Shown: in pieces, positions 9,531-18,490 of the stretch
How the letters are laid out: each line of letters opens with the position of its first letter
Position numbering within the stretch: the stretch's first letter is position 1
Origin: Halomonas ventosae
GTDB lineage: Bacteria; Pseudomonadota; Gammaproteobacteria; Pseudomonadales; Halomonadaceae
Assembly (NCBI RefSeq): GCF_004363555.1
Contig: NZ_SNZJ01000008.1
Coordinates: 124,001-188,000 of the forward strand
DNA length: 64,000 nt
Reading direction: 5' to 3'
Made by a program: the position numbers and the translations under genes
The notes under the pieces: model-generated
Told to the model about the DNA's origin: nothing
Databases searched by the model: none
What the model saw: only the letters and a program-made list of their open reading frames with translations

Positions 9531-10904
9531 ATGTCCTCCCCAGCCGATGAAGCCCGCGACTTCCTCGACCGCCATCCCGACGTCGACAGCGTCGACCTGC
9601 TGATCAGCGACCTGAACGGCGTGCTGCGCGGCAAGCGCATCCCCCGCGACAACCTCGAGAAGGCCTACCGTGACGGGGTCAACCTGCCGGCCTCGGTGTT
9701 CGCCCTGGATATCCTGGGCAACACCATCGAGGCCACGGGCCTGGGCCTCTCGATCGGCGACAGCGACCGGGTCTGCCGCCCGGTGGCGGGCAGCCTGATG
9801 CCGAGCCCCTGGCTGCGTGACGCCCGCCAGGCGCAGCTGCTGATGACCATGACCGAGGCCGACGGGGCACCCTTCTTCGCCGATCCCCGCCAGGTGCTCG
9901 CCCGGGTGCTGGAGCGCTTGCGTCGCGCCGGGCTGACGCCGGTGGTGGCCGTGGAGATGGAGTTCAGCCTCGTCGACCGCCGCCGCGACGCCCTGGGCAT
10001 GGTCCAGCCGCCCTGCTCGCCGGCGACCGGCGAGCGCGCCGCGCAGAGCCAGCTCTACTCGATCAACGAGCTCGACGAGTATGCCGAGCTCCTCGAAGAG
10101 ATCCATGCCGCCGCCCGGACCCAGCGGCTGCCGCTGGACACGGCCCTCAAGGAGTGCGCCCCGGGACAGTTCGAGATCAACCTGATCCACTGCGATGATG
10201 CCCTCGCGGCCTGCGACAGCGCGGTGCTGCTCAAGCGGCTGATCAAGGGCGTGGCCCTGCACCATGGTTTCGAGGCCACCTTCATGGCCAAGCCCTATGG
10301 GCAGGAGGCCGGTAATGGCACCCATGTCCATATCAGCCTGCTCGACGAGGCGGGGAACAACGTCTTCGCGGCCGAGGACGGCGCCCCGCTCGGCACGCCG
10401 CGGATGCAGCACGCCGTGGCCGGCCTGCTCGAGCTGATGCCGGCTTCCATGGCGCTCTTCGCCCCCAACCTCAACTCCTTCCGCCGCTTCCAGCCCGGGC
10501 TCTATGTGCCCATGGCCCCGACCTGGGGCTACGACAACCGTTCGGTGGCGCTGCGCATCCCCTCGGGGCCCAATGCGGCGCGGCGCATCGAGCACCGGGT
10601 GGCCGGCGCCGACGTCAATCCCTACCTGCTGCTGGCGACCCTGCTCGGCGCCATCGACCACGGGCTACGGCGGCAGCTGACGCCACCGCCCGCCATCACC
10701 GGCAACGCCTATGACCAGGTCGCGCCCAGCCTGACCAACAGCTGGAGCCAGGCCCTGGACCTGCTGGAACAGAGCGAGCCCCTGGCCGAGGCGCTGGGCG
10801 CGGACTTCCTCGCGGTGTTCCTGGCCAACCGCCGGGCCGAGCGGGACCAGGCCATGCAGGCGGTCAGCAAGCTCGAGTACGACTGGTACCTGCGCCACGT
10901 GTGA
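9531..10904 (+). CDS. puuA: Gamma-glutamylpolyamine synthetase (glutamine synthetase family, PuuA type)
   Basis: A 457-residue member of the glutamine synthetase family. Metal/substrate motifs are present: VEMEFSLVD, GQFEINL, NGTHVHIS and the Arg of YDNRSVALRIP. It lacks the length and C-terminal adenylylation region of GlnA. Together with its neighbours this points to ATP-dependent glutamylation of putrescine or a related amine. Weak AGGTGG ribosome-binding site six bases before the ATG. A second paralogue is at 26607-27974, and the two are only moderately alike, so they may act on different polyamines. Confidence 0.85.
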   Translation: MSSPADEARDFLDRHPDVDSVDLLISDLNGVLRGKRIPRDNLEKAYRDGVNLPASVFALDILGNTIEATGLGLSIGDSDRVCRPVAGSLMPSPWLRDARQAQLLMTMTEADGAPFFADPRQVLARVLERLRRAGLTPVVAVEMEFSLVDRRRDALGMVQPPCSPATGERAAQSQLYSINELDEYAELLEEIHAAARTQRLPLDTALKECAPGQFEINLIHCDDALAACDSAVLLKRLIKGVALHHGFEATFMAKPYGQEAGNGTHVHISLLDEAGNNVFAAEDGAPLGTPRMQHAVAGLLELMPASMALFAPNLNSFRRFQPGLYVPMAPTWGYDNRSVALRIPSGPNAARRIEHRVAGADVNPYLLLATLLGAIDHGLRRQLTPPPAITGNAYDQVAPSLTNSWSQALDLLEQSEPLAEALGADFLAVFLANRRAERDQAMQAVSKLEYDWYLRHV

Positions 10905-10968
10905 CCTCGATAGCCCTCTCGCCATGCCTGCCGGAAGAGCGTTGTCAACCGCCACGACAGCGGCAGGG

Positions 10969-11622
10969 CTACTCGAGGAGGCGCATCCCCTGTTCGATGT
11001 CGGCGGCGATGGCGTTGCAGAACCCCTCCCTGTCGCCCCGGGACAGGGCCCGGGTCACCTCGCGATGATGGTCATCGGCGATGCTCGATGCGCCCCAGCG
11101 GGAGCCGATCTGTCGCATGCTGGGCCCGTACTGCAGCCAGAGGAGCTCGACCAGGGGCAGCAGCACCCGGGAGTGGCTGCGTCGATAGATCAGGAAATGG
11201 AAGCGATGGTTGCCACGCATGTAGGCCCGCATATCCCCCGCCTCGATGGCCGCATTGATCCGCGCATCGATGCCCTCGAGCGCCGCCAGATCCTCGGCAG
11301 TCAGCCGGGGAAATGCCTGGCGGGAGACTTCGGTCTCGAGGCTCTTGCGCGCGAACAGCACCTCGTGAAAGCGCTCGCGACTCAGCTCGGGGACCCGGAT
11401 CTTGCGGCTGTCGGAGAAGACCAGTGCCCCCTCCGTCACCAGCCAGCGCACGGCCTCACGGGCGGGCATCGCGCTGGTACCGTACTCGGTGGCGATACGG
11501 CGTATCGAGATCACGTCTCCCGGCGCAAAATCCCCCTCGCAGAGCCTGGTCCGCAGCTCCCGATGCAACCGGGTGGCGGCGGTATCCGGCGAGAACCCTT
11601 CGCCCAGTGTCTGTTGCTCCAT
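10969..11622 (-). CDS. GntR/FCD-family transcriptional regulator
   Basis: A 217-residue regulator with an N-terminal winged helix-turn-helix (about residues 15-75; IRRIATEYGTSAMPAREAVR) and a C-terminal all-helical FCD ligand domain (EVLFARKSLETEV, HFLIYRRSHSRVLLPLVE). It is convergent with puuA (64-base gap) and divergent from the FAD oxidoreductase/NhaC operon. A 28-base dyad operator candidate lies at 11724-11751 in the shared region, so it probably controls that operon. Its ligand, likely an organic acid or amine, is unknown. Confidence 0.85.
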   Translation of the reverse strand: MEQQTLGEGFSPDTAATRLHRELRTRLCEGDFAPGDVISIRRIATEYGTSAMPAREAVRWLVTEGALVFSDSRKIRVPELSRERFHEVLFARKSLETEVSRQAFPRLTAEDLAALEGIDARINAAIEAGDMRAYMRGNHRFHFLIYRRSHSRVLLPLVELLWLQYGPSMRQIGSRWGASSIADDHHREVTRALSRGDREGFCNAIAADIEQGMRLLE

Positions 11623-11723
11623 CGGCCTGCCATGTCGTCGTCACACACTCCGCCAGCATACCCCAAACAGTCGCCGATGCGGCTCCGTCCCGCATCGGGT
11701 TGCCACTGTCACAAGGCCCTGCT

Positions 11724-11751
11724 AGTGTGATCACACATATGTGATCACACT
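11724..11751. promoter_or_regulatory. Dyad operator between the GntR gene and the FAD oxidoreductase operon
   Basis: Perfect 12-base inverted repeat AGTGTGATCACA / TGTGATCACACT separated by CATA. Each arm contains the ten-base palindrome TGTGATCACA, so the site is two palindromes spaced 13 bases apart. It ends 17 bases before the start codon at 11769, where a bound GntR protein would block transcription. Confidence 0.7.
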
Positions 11752-11768
11752 TTCAAGCGAGCATTGTC

Positions 11769-13058
11769 ATGACCCAGTCGCGCCCCCCTTCCTACTACTC
11801 AGCGTCCGTCATCAGGGAATCCGACTATCCCATCCTCGAGGGTAATCACCGAGTCGACGTCGCCATCGTGGGGGGCGGTTTCACGGGCGTGGCCACGGCC
11901 GTCGAGCTGAGCGAGCGGGGCTACCGGGTGGCGGTGATCGAGGCGAACAAGATCGGCTGGGGGGCCAGTGGCCGCAACGGCGGCCAGGTCACCGGCAGCC
12001 TGTCCGGCGAGGATGCCATGCGCCGCCAGATGCGTCGCACTCTGGGCGATGAGGCCGCCGACTTCGTCTGGGACCTGCGCTGGCGCGGCCAGCGCATCAT
12101 CCGAGAGCGTGTCGAGAAATACGCCATTCCCTGCGACCTCAAGCACGGCCATCTCCAGGCGGCCTACCAGCCGAGCCATCTGAAGGCATTGCGACGGGAC
12201 TACAACGCCTCCCAGTCCCACTGGATCGGCGAACATGTTCATTGGCTGGACAAGGCAGGGGTCGAAGACCTGCTCGGCACGCGGCTCTACCATGGCGCCA
12301 TCCGCAACGACTACAACATGCACCTCCACCCCCTGAACCTCTGCCTGGGCGAGGCCCGGGTAGCGGCAAGCCTGGGGGCCAGGATCTTCGAGGCGTCCCC
12401 CGTGGTGGAGGTGGTGCACGGTGAATCCCCGGCCGTCATCGGCGAGCATGGCCGCGTTGAGGCCGATAGCGTGATCCTGGCCGGCAACGCCTACCACCAC
12501 CTCGAGCGCCAGCGGCTCGGCGGCAAGCTCTTCCCCGCCTCGCTCGGCATCGTCACGACCGCCCCGCTGGACGAGGCCACCGCCAACGCGATCAACCCCC
12601 AGGACCTGGCCGTCTACGATACCCGCTTCGTGCTGGACTACTACCGCCTCACCGCCGACCGGCGGCTGCTCTTCGGCGGCGGCGCCAACTACTCGGGAAG
12701 GTCGTCAGCCGACATCACCGCCGAGCTGCGCCCGCGGCTGGAGCATACCTTCCCTCAGCTCGAGGGGGTGGCGCTCGACTTCCAGTGGCAGGGACTCGCC
12801 GGAATCGTGATCAACCGCGTTCCGATGCTCGGTAAGCTCTCCCCCCACGTCTACTACGCCCAGGGCTACTCCGGGCACGGCATCGCCACCTCGCATCTCG
12901 TCGGCGAGATCCTTGCCGAGGCGGTCGACGGCAGCAGGCGGGAGTTCGATGCCTTCGCCAATGTCCGTCACTGGCGCGTGCCGTTCAGCGACCGTCTCGG
13001 CAACACCCTGCTGGCTGCCGGCATGTGGTACTACCAGCTGCTGGAACGCCTGCGCTGA
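11769..13058 (+). CDS. FAD-dependent amine oxidoreductase (DAO/PuuB-like)
   Basis: A 429-residue flavoprotein of the D-amino-acid-oxidase fold. It has the Rossmann motif VAIVGGGFTGVATAVEL (about residues 31-47), GWGASGRNGGQV, and the C-terminal VYYAQGYSGHGIATSH loop typical of PuuB/ordL-type amine oxidases. These enzymes oxidise the secondary or primary amine of N-substituted amino compounds. It is the first gene of an operon with an NhaC-family transporter and a second FAD enzyme, all probably controlled by the GntR protein. Related proteins at 24036 and 32025 are closer to the polyamine genes; this copy may act on another amine. Substrate not determinable from sequence. Confidence 0.85.
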   Translation: MTQSRPPSYYSASVIRESDYPILEGNHRVDVAIVGGGFTGVATAVELSERGYRVAVIEANKIGWGASGRNGGQVTGSLSGEDAMRRQMRRTLGDEAADFVWDLRWRGQRIIRERVEKYAIPCDLKHGHLQAAYQPSHLKALRRDYNASQSHWIGEHVHWLDKAGVEDLLGTRLYHGAIRNDYNMHLHPLNLCLGEARVAASLGARIFEASPVVEVVHGESPAVIGEHGRVEADSVILAGNAYHHLERQRLGGKLFPASLGIVTTAPLDEATANAINPQDLAVYDTRFVLDYYRLTADRRLLFGGGANYSGRSSADITAELRPRLEHTFPQLEGVALDFQWQGLAGIVINRVPMLGKLSPHVYYAQGYSGHGIATSHLVGEILAEAVDGSRREFDAFANVRHWRVPFSDRLGNTLLAAGMWYYQLLERLR

Positions 13059-13103
13059 GCCCCCCCACCACCCTCACACAATGACAAGATCGAGGAGGTA
13101 TTC

Positions 13104-14591
13104 ATGCAAGCCAATGACAAGGTAATCAAGCAGGGCGCCCGCCCGTGGCAGCGCTGGATGGTCATGATAGCGCTGGCCGGCGCGCTGGCCGCCGTCGTCA
13201 GTGCCGTGGTCGGCACCAGCGGTGCCGACGCCATCGACGGGCCCTTGATCCTGGTCCCGACGGGACTCGTGCTGCTGCTTGCCCTGCTGTCCAGGCGCGC
13301 GCTTGAACCGCTGGTGTTCGGTGCCTTCGCCGGCACCCTGATGATGGACCCCACCAATGCGCTGAGCAGCCTCTCCGAGAGCCTGATGAGCGTGATGACC
13401 GATGAGGATGTCGCCTGGGTCATCATGGTCTGCGGCCTGATGGGCAGCATCATCGCCCTGCTGCTGAAATCGGGCTCGTCCCAGGCCTTCGCCCGGGCCA
13501 TGATGCGCTACACGACCGACAAGCCCCGCGCCCTGATCGGCTGCTGGTGCATGGGGATCGTGCTGTTCGTCGACGACTACCTCAACTCGCTGGCCGTGGG
13601 CACTTCGATGCGCAAGATCACGGACCACTTCAAGACCTCCCGCGAGATGCTGGCCTACGTCATCGACTCCACCGCGGCACCGATCAGCGTGCTGATCCCC
13701 ATCTCCACCTGGGCGGTATTCTTCGGCGCCCTGATCGAGAAGAACGGCGTCGCCGCGGACGGCCAGGGCGTGATGACCTACATCCAGGCCATCCCCTTCA
13801 TGTTCTACCCGTGGATCGCCGTGGCCATGGTGCCGCTGGTCATCTACGGCAAGATCCCGCTGATCGGGCCGATGAAAACGGCGGAATGTCGCGCCGAACG
13901 ACAGGGGCAATGCGTGCCGCCGGGGGCCGAGCACATCGACGAGGACATTGCCCACCTCGAGGCGGATGCCAGGCACAAGGGCAGCGTCTGGTCCTTCCTG
14001 CTGCCCATGGCCTCGCTGGCCTTCTTCACCTGGTGGTTCGACCTGGATTTCCTGATGGGCATCTTCGTCACCCTGGCCGGGATGATCGTGACCTTCATCG
14101 CCCTGAAGAAGCTATCCGCCAGCGAGACCTTCGACAATATCGTCGAGGGCTTCAAGTCGATGATCGATGCCCTGGCCGTGCTGGTGGCGGCCTTCCTGTT
14201 CAACGAGGTTAATACGGCACTGGGCCTCAACGAGTACATCATCACCACGGTAGAGCCGCTGATCTCCGCCGAGCTGTTGCCCTTCATCATCTTCAGCCTC
14301 ATGGGCTTCGTCTCCTTCGCCACCGGCTCGAACTGGGGCGTGTTCGTGATCATCCTGCCCATCGTCGCCACCCTGGGGCACAACCTGGGCGCCGACATGA
14401 CGCTGGTGATCGGCGCCACCCTGTCGGCCAGCACCTTCGGCAGCCATGCCTGCTTCTATTCGGATGCCACGGTACTGACCTCCCAGGCAAGCGGCTGCAC
14501 CCCCTTCCAGCACGCCTTCACCCAGCTGCCCTACGCGGCACTGGCGGGCATCCTGGCCGCCGGTGCCTACCTGGCACTGGGCTACCTGTGA
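13104..14591 (+). CDS. NhaC-family Na+/H+ antiporter or Na+-coupled organic solute transporter
   Basis: A 495-residue inner-membrane protein with about ten to twelve hydrophobic segments. Features typical of the NhaC/ArsB-type family are IVLFVDDYLNSLAVGTSMR, DSTAAPISVLIPISTWAVFF and ATGSNWGVFVIILPI. A hydrophilic loop (about residues 255-295) separates the two halves. NhaC relatives include Na+/H+ and malate/lactate antiporters. Here it sits between two amine-type flavoenzymes (gaps 45 and 16 bases), so uptake or exchange of their substrate is more likely than simple ion homeostasis. GAGGAGG ribosome-binding site before the ATG. Confidence 0.85.
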   Translation: MQANDKVIKQGARPWQRWMVMIALAGALAAVVSAVVGTSGADAIDGPLILVPTGLVLLLALLSRRALEPLVFGAFAGTLMMDPTNALSSLSESLMSVMTDEDVAWVIMVCGLMGSIIALLLKSGSSQAFARAMMRYTTDKPRALIGCWCMGIVLFVDDYLNSLAVGTSMRKITDHFKTSREMLAYVIDSTAAPISVLIPISTWAVFFGALIEKNGVAADGQGVMTYIQAIPFMFYPWIAVAMVPLVIYGKIPLIGPMKTAECRAERQGQCVPPGAEHIDEDIAHLEADARHKGSVWSFLLPMASLAFFTWWFDLDFLMGIFVTLAGMIVTFIALKKLSASETFDNIVEGFKSMIDALAVLVAAFLFNEVNTALGLNEYIITTVEPLISAELLPFIIFSLMGFVSFATGSNWGVFVIILPIVATLGHNLGADMTLVIGATLSASTFGSHACFYSDATVLTSQASGCTPFQHAFTQLPYAALAGILAAGAYLALGYL

Positions 14592-14607
14592 ACGAGGAGG
14601 TCTCGCC

Positions 14608-16017
14608 TTGAACGACGCCCCTCTGAACAACTTCTGGGCCGACAGCGCTCCCGGCGAGGCCGGCCCACGCCCCGCCCTGACGGGACACCACGAGGCCGAC
14701 GTGGCGATCATCGGTGCAGGCCTCACCGGACTGTGGACCGCCTACTACCTGAAGACCCTGTCGCCGGACCTGGTCATCCGGGTGCTCGAGGCCGAGCGCG
14801 TCGGTCACGGCGCCTCCGGACGCAACGGCGGCTGGGTGATCGGCAGCCTGGCCGGCCTGTCGCGACTCGTCGATGGGCTTTCTCGAGATGAGCGAAGGGC
14901 CTGCTGCCGGATGCTGGCCGACAATGTGGAAGCCATCGGCGCCACGCTGGCCCGGGAAGGCATCGAGGCCGAGTTCCACAAGGGGGGTGCGATTTATGCC
15001 GCGGCCCGCTATCCGGGCCAGGAAGCGATCCAGCGGGCCTATCTCGAGCACCTTCATGCCCTCGGCCACGCCGAGGAGGCGTGCTACTGGCTGGACGCCG
15101 CCGAACTCGCGGAAAGGGCACACTTCCGCAACGCGCGCGGCGGCGTTTTTCAGCGGGACTGCGCCACCGTGCACCCCCTCAAGCTGCTGCGGGGGCTGGC
15201 TGGCAGGCTCGAGGCGATGGGGGTGACGATTCATGAGCAGAGTCGCGTACGATCGCGTCACCCCCGAGGGGTAACGACGGAGTCGGGCCACCTTCGGGCC
15301 GAGGTGACGGTAAGTGCCACCGAGGGCTATTGCGCGGGCCTTGCGGAGATGCAGCGCTATGTGCTCCCCGTCCAGAGCCAGGTAATCGCCACCGAGCCGC
15401 TCTCGGCATCCCACTGGGCCGAGATCGGCATGGACGGCCGACCGGCCTTCGCCGATGCCAGCCGCCTGGTCAACTACGGGCACCGCACCGCCGACGATCG
15501 CCTAGTGTTCGGCGCCAGGGGCAACTATCGGCTTGGCGGCCGTCCTACGTGGGGCCAGGCGATTCCGGCGAGTGCCGTGACGTTGCGCCGCGACCTCCTG
15601 GTGGACCTGTTTCCGGCCCTCGAGGGCGTGAAGATCACCCATGGCTGGGGCGGCTCGCTGGGCCTGTCGCGCCGCTTTCGGCCCCATGCACTCCTCGATC
15701 GCGCCAGCGGCCTGGCCACGGCCGGTGGCTATGCCGGCGAGGGGGTCGCCGCATCCCACCTCTTCGCCCGCACGCTCGCCGACATGATCCTGGAGCGCGA
15801 TACCGACCTGACGCGAATGCCTTGGGCGATGGGTGATACCCGCCCCTCGCATGGATTGCGGCGCTGGGAACCCGAACCCTTCCGCTGGCTCGCCGCGCGG
15901 CTGATCAGCCTGAGCTATGCAGGCGAAGAGGCACTGATGAGGCGTGAGCGCTCACTGGGCATCGTCCGGCCCGCCCTTGCACGGTTGAACGATGCCTTCG
16001 CGTCGATCATCGAATGA
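14608..16017 (+). CDS. FAD-dependent oxidoreductase (DAO family), second of the NhaC operon
   Basis: A 469-residue flavoprotein with VAIIGAGLTGLWTAYYL (about residues 32-48), HGASGRNGGWVIGS and a C-terminal GGYAGEGVAASHL loop. It is more divergent from PuuB than the other copies and has about 40 extra C-terminal residues. The likely start is a TTG at 14608, seven bases after GAGGAGG; a frame opening at 14563 lies inside the transporter gene and lacks a ribosome-binding site. It probably oxidises an amine or an intermediate made by the first enzyme. Exact substrate unknown. Confidence 0.82.
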   Translation: MNDAPLNNFWADSAPGEAGPRPALTGHHEADVAIIGAGLTGLWTAYYLKTLSPDLVIRVLEAERVGHGASGRNGGWVIGSLAGLSRLVDGLSRDERRACCRMLADNVEAIGATLAREGIEAEFHKGGAIYAAARYPGQEAIQRAYLEHLHALGHAEEACYWLDAAELAERAHFRNARGGVFQRDCATVHPLKLLRGLAGRLEAMGVTIHEQSRVRSRHPRGVTTESGHLRAEVTVSATEGYCAGLAEMQRYVLPVQSQVIATEPLSASHWAEIGMDGRPAFADASRLVNYGHRTADDRLVFGARGNYRLGGRPTWGQAIPASAVTLRRDLLVDLFPALEGVKITHGWGGSLGLSRRFRPHALLDRASGLATAGGYAGEGVAASHLFARTLADMILERDTDLTRMPWAMGDTRPSHGLRRWEPEPFRWLAARLISLSYAGEEALMRRERSLGIVRPALARLNDAFASIIE

Positions 16018-16044
16018 TCGCGGTGCCACATTCCGGGAAACGCC

Positions 16045-16644
16045 TCAACCGTCGGCGGGCAGGGTCTGCTGCCAGTTGGGTCGCCCCTCCTCTAGCAGCA
16101 CCCGGTCGCCCTGGGGCGGGTTGTCCAGGCGGCTGGTCTCCACCGTCTCGCCGTGGCGCCAGGTGACCTCGTAGCCCTCGGTCTCCTGGCGAGTGTCGAC
16201 CACGGTGCGGCACTCCTGGCGGGTGGTGGTGCGCGGCTGGGACTGTGCCGCCTGGGCATGCTGGCGTGCCTCAACGCGCTCCTGAACCTCACGGCCGGCC
16301 AGGCCGCCGCCTATGGCACCGGCCACCGTGGCGATCTTCTTGCCGCTGCCGCCGCCGACCTGGTTGCCGAGCAGGCCGCCGACGATGGCCCCGGCCGCGG
16401 TGCCCAGCACGCGATGGGGATCACGGCTGGCGCCCTGCCCCGTCGGGGCTTCCGGCGGCAGCTGCACGACCACCTCCTCGCACACCTCGCGGGGGGTCTC
16501 CACCGTGCGCGTCAGGGTCTCGACGTTGGTGATCTGGGCGTATTCGGGGCCGCGCTGCTGCTCCTGGATCTGCCAGGCACCGAAGGCTAGCCCGCCCAGA
16601 CCCAGCACGGCCAGGGTGGAACCTATCACGATCGACTTGCTCAT
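16045..16644 (-). CDS. Glycine-zipper 2TM domain envelope protein
   Basis: A 199-residue protein with one N-terminal hydrophobic segment (about residues 5-24) acting as signal or anchor. A central glycine zipper (about 81-118; AGAIVGGLLGNQVGGGSGKK and AGAIGGGLAG) follows, then a polar C-terminal domain. This arrangement is typical of SlyB/17-kDa-antigen-like proteins of unknown biochemical role that sit in the envelope. There is no lipobox Cys near the N terminus. A good -10 (TATACT, complement of 16762-16767) lies about 120 bases upstream. Convergent with the FAD oxidoreductase gene. Confidence 0.8.
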   Translation of the reverse strand: MSKSIVIGSTLAVLGLGGLAFGAWQIQEQQRGPEYAQITNVETLTRTVETPREVCEEVVVQLPPEAPTGQGASRDPHRVLGTAAGAIVGGLLGNQVGGGSGKKIATVAGAIGGGLAGREVQERVEARQHAQAAQSQPRTTTRQECRTVVDTRQETEGYEVTWRHGETVETSRLDNPPQGDRVLLEEGRPNWQQTLPADG

Positions 16645-16852
16645 CTTGCACCTCCTGGGGGACGCTGCCGCGCCTCTTCATGATCACGAGGCTCCGGGAG
16701 ATGCGTGACGGAAAAGGGGCGATGGTGAGGGCGCATCCTGCGCCTCTCGAGAATCGCCCCCAGTATAAGCCCCGCGATGCAGGACATCAGGGGGATGCCG
16801 CGGGTTTCACATTTCCTGACCTGCTGTCACCGAATGGCGACGCTCCAGGCGG

Positions 16853-17029
16853 TCAGGCCAGGGGCTCGCCGGCGGAGGCGACGAGCGGGGCCTCCGGCGC
16901 GTCGTCCGCTGGCCGTTCGACCATCGGGTGCTGACGCGACTCCAGCCAGCGGCGGGTGTTGGCGACCCGGTTGAAGGTGAACAGATGCAGGCCGGCGACG
17001 GGCAGCAGCTCGAAGCGCGTCGCCTTCAT
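16853..17029 (-). pseudogene. Remnant of methylenetetrahydrofolate reductase (C-terminal end)
   Basis: A 58-codon open frame immediately downstream of the DmdA/GcvT-like gene. Its first half (FELLPVAGLHLFTFNRVAN, TRRWLE) looks like the last beta-alpha unit of a MetF-type reductase, where the G-hH-(F/Y)T-NR motif closes the barrel. The remaining ~300 N-terminal residues are absent, and an in-frame TAA lies just before the ATG. MetF paralogues commonly accompany DmdA/GcvT-like genes, so this is read as a deletion remnant. It could instead be expressed as a short protein; its ATG has only a poorly spaced TAAGG. Confidence 0.5.
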
Positions 17030-17050
17030 CCTTACTTACCCTTGTGCCTT

Positions 17051-18256
17051 CTACCCCTTGGGAATCGCCTTGGCAGGATCGTGGAAGGGCTTCTCCACGA
17101 CCCTGGCCTCCTGCAGGCCGGTATTGGCCTCGATGCGCAGCGCCGTGCCCAGCTCGGCGTATTCGACCGGCACCATGGCGTAGCCGATGTTGCGCTCCTG
17201 GCGCGGCGAGCGGGTGGCCGAGGTGACCTTGCCGATCCGTGCGCCCCCCTCCCCGAACACCGGGAAGACGTCGATCATCGAACCGTCGGTGAAATAGCCG
17301 ACGCTCGGGCCGTCGATCTCCACCCCCACCAGCTTGCGCGACACGCCCTCGGCCTTGATGCGCTCCAGGGCGTCGCGGCCGATGAAGTCGTCATCACCGC
17401 GCAGGTCCACCATCCAGTCGTAGCCCATGCCCACCTCGAAGGGGTTGGTGTCGTACCAGATGTCGCAGCCGAAGGCGAGGATCCCGCCCTCGATGCGGCG
17501 GATGTGGCAGGGGCCGATCACCTGCATGTCGTGGGGCCGGCCGGCCTCGAAGACCCGCTGCCAGAGCGCTTCCCCGAAGCGGCTGGCCTCGCGCAGGTAG
17601 ATCTCGTAGCCGATCTCCCCGGAGTAGCCGGTGCGCGAGATCACCACCGACATGCCGTCGAGCTCGGCCTCCATCAGGTGGTAGTAGGGCATGCCCAGCA
17701 CCGACTCGCCGAACAGGTCCACCATCACCGCCTTGGCCTTCGGCCCCTGGACCTGCACCGGTGCAACGTCCACCTCCCTGATGGTCACGTCGAGCCCGGC
17801 ATTGACCGCGAGCCCCTGGCACCACAGCAGGATGTCGCTGTCGGCCAGCGACAGCCAGAAGCGGTTCTCCTCGATGCGCAGCAGCACCGGGTCGTTGAGG
17901 ATGCCGCCGTCGGGGGCAGTGACGAAGACGTACTTGCACTGCCCCACCTGGCAGTGGCGCATGTCGCGGGGGACCAGCCGCTGGGTGAAGACGAAGGCGT
18001 CGGGGCCGCTGATCTCGATCTGGCGCTCGACCCCGACGTCCCACAGGGTCACGCCCTGCACCAGGGCCCAGTACTCGTCCACCGGGTCGGTGTAGAGCCG
18101 CGGATGGTAGTGGTGGTTGTAGACGCTGTACTTGCGCACCCCGTGCCGCCGCGAGGCGTAGAAGAACGGTGACTTGCGGATGCGCGGATAGAGCAGGATC
18201 TCCGGCGCCGACGGGGCGTCATGACTGCTCTGGATGCTCTCGATGGCCTGGGACAT
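17051..18256 (-). CDS. GcvT/DmdA-like tetrahydrofolate-dependent methyltransferase
   Basis: A 401-residue aminomethyltransferase-fold protein. Along its length it resembles DMSP demethylase DmdA (RIRKSPFF, EYWALVQGVTLWDVGVERQI, FWLSLADSDILLW, VQVQGPKAKAVM) more than glycine-cleavage GcvT. Such enzymes move a methyl or C1 group from a donor to tetrahydrofolate. The donor here could be DMSP, a betaine or another methylated amine; specificity residues were not judged. GGGGAGGAG ribosome-binding site before the ATG at 18256. It is divergent from the FAD-GcvT fusion gene over 234 bases and followed by a MetF remnant, which suggests a C1-transfer module. Confidence 0.75.
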   Translation of the reverse strand: MSQAIESIQSSHDAPSAPEILLYPRIRKSPFFYASRRHGVRKYSVYNHHYHPRLYTDPVDEYWALVQGVTLWDVGVERQIEISGPDAFVFTQRLVPRDMRHCQVGQCKYVFVTAPDGGILNDPVLLRIEENRFWLSLADSDILLWCQGLAVNAGLDVTIREVDVAPVQVQGPKAKAVMVDLFGESVLGMPYYHLMEAELDGMSVVISRTGYSGEIGYEIYLREASRFGEALWQRVFEAGRPHDMQVIGPCHIRRIEGGILAFGCDIWYDTNPFEVGMGYDWMVDLRGDDDFIGRDALERIKAEGVSRKLVGVEIDGPSVGYFTDGSMIDVFPVFGEGGARIGKVTSATRSPRQERNIGYAMVPVEYAELGTALRIEANTGLQEARVVEKPFHDPAKAIPKG

Positions 18257-18374
18257 GACCGACTCCTCCCCTGACTCGATGGCGGGGGCCGGCGCCCGCC
18301 GGCCGCCCATGCCTTGGACACTAGCCCCTGGGCCGAGCGCTGATCTCGCTGTGGGCGGCGAGCTCTTTGGCGTG

Positions 18375-18403
18375 GGCGACAGGGCCGGCCGCGGCCTGTC
18401 GCC
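18375..18403. promoter_or_regulatory. Inverted repeat in the divergent control region of the C1 genes
   Basis: Perfect nine-base arms GGCGACAGG (18375-18383) and CCTGTCGCC (18395-18403) separated by 11 bases. It lies midway between the GcvT-like gene and the FAD-GcvT fusion and could be a regulator site, perhaps for the GlxA-type protein at 21063. No functional proof. Confidence 0.35.
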
Positions 18404-18490
18404 GTCAGGAAAGGGGGCGTCGCCGCGGGACAGCGTGCCGCCCGGGGCCTGCCTTATGCTGCGAGAAACCCTCGAATCAGGAGGACGACC

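Noticed and set aside
11724..11751. CRP binding site
   Set aside because: Half-sites TGTGA and TCACA occur but not with the CRP spacing; the perfect dyad beside a GntR gene is better explained as its operator.
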